Positions 14,234 to 14,265 of a DNA stretch of 14,265 nucleotides are shown here, one piece after another. The notes under the pieces are model-generated. The model was not told where the DNA came from. It did no database searches and saw only the letters and a program-made list of their open reading frames with translations. The DNA lies in NCBI GenBank assembly GCA_031404015.1, contig JANNGT010000036.1, forward strand, positions 1-14,265. The letters are read 5' to 3'. Within the stretch, counting starts at the first letter, position 1. Each line of letters opens with the position of its first letter. Both the position numbers and the translations under genes were made by a program. Source of the DNA: RPQJ01 sp031404015. Lineage in GTDB: Bacteria; Pseudomonadota; Gammaproteobacteria; Steroidobacterales; Steroidobacteraceae.

Positions 14234-14265
14234 ATGTTCGATCCCCACGGCACCACTATCCGCTG
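14234..14265 (+). CDS. hslV: Possible start of hslV (HslUV protease), 5' fragment
   Basis: An ATG at 14234 opens a frame that runs off the window: MFDPHGTTIR plus part of an eleventh codon. HslV, the peptidase subunit of the ATP-dependent HslUV protease, has a short propeptide ahead of a catalytic Thr-Thr-Ile N-terminus, and GTTI here fits that. hslV follows xerC in many gammaproteobacteria. Only ten codons are visible and there is no Shine-Dalgarno, since the repeat element ends 3 nt upstream, so the call rests mainly on context. Confidence 0.5.
   Translation, partial: MFDPHGTTIR

Overview
This is an ordinary-looking, GC-rich chromosomal segment from a gammaproteobacterium. Gene order and protein character point to the Xanthomonadales/Nevskiales side of the class (Steroidobacter- or Lysobacter-like); this placement is inference from gene content, not from a marker gene. 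The key blocks are a LytS/LytTR pair of the AlgZ-AlgR type followed by hemC-hemD-hemX-hemY, and dapF-DUF484-xerC followed by what looks like the first codons of hslV.

Layout. (1) 1-146 is the 3' end of an ammonium transporter gene, closed by a textbook intrinsic terminator with a UUCG tetraloop. (2) 147-418 holds no gene. It carries that terminator, a small palindrome over a possible -10 box, and a 97-bp inverted-repeat element built from telomere-like GGGGTTA heptamers. (3) 419-8926 is a tightly packed plus-strand block: a DUF4124 secreted protein, a beta-hydroxyacid dehydrogenase, sensor kinase algZ, response regulator algR, an AI-2E/PerM-family membrane protein, then hemC, hemD, hemX and hemY. 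Many junctions overlap by 4 nt, so translational coupling is likely. (4) 8927-9108 is a convergent intergenic gap almost filled by a 125-bp MITE-like palindromic element. (5) 9109-10161 on the minus strand is a 2Fe-2S/FAD/NAD reductase. (6) 10222-14104 on the plus strand is an NAD(P)-binding epimerase-like protein, a CoA-binding protein, dapF, a DUF484 protein and xerC. (7) 14081-14230 is a second GGGGTTA inverted-repeat element with a 9-bp minisatellite inside it. It supplies the last codons and the stop of xerC and ends 3 nt before the putative hslV start.

Functionally the window combines envelope/regulatory signalling (AlgZR), the middle of tetrapyrrole synthesis (porphobilinogen to uroporphyrinogen III, plus the two membrane proteins HemX and HemY), the last epimerisation step on the way to meso-diaminopimelate and lysine, and chromosome dimer resolution (XerC). 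All protein genes look intact and none looks recently transferred.

The least-explained material is non-coding: the two telomere-like inverted-repeat elements, which bracket the window, have strong G-quadruplex potential and sit at gene boundaries, and the separate palindromic element between hemY and the reductase gene. No defence system, CRISPR array, tRNA, rRNA, prophage or transposase gene was seen.
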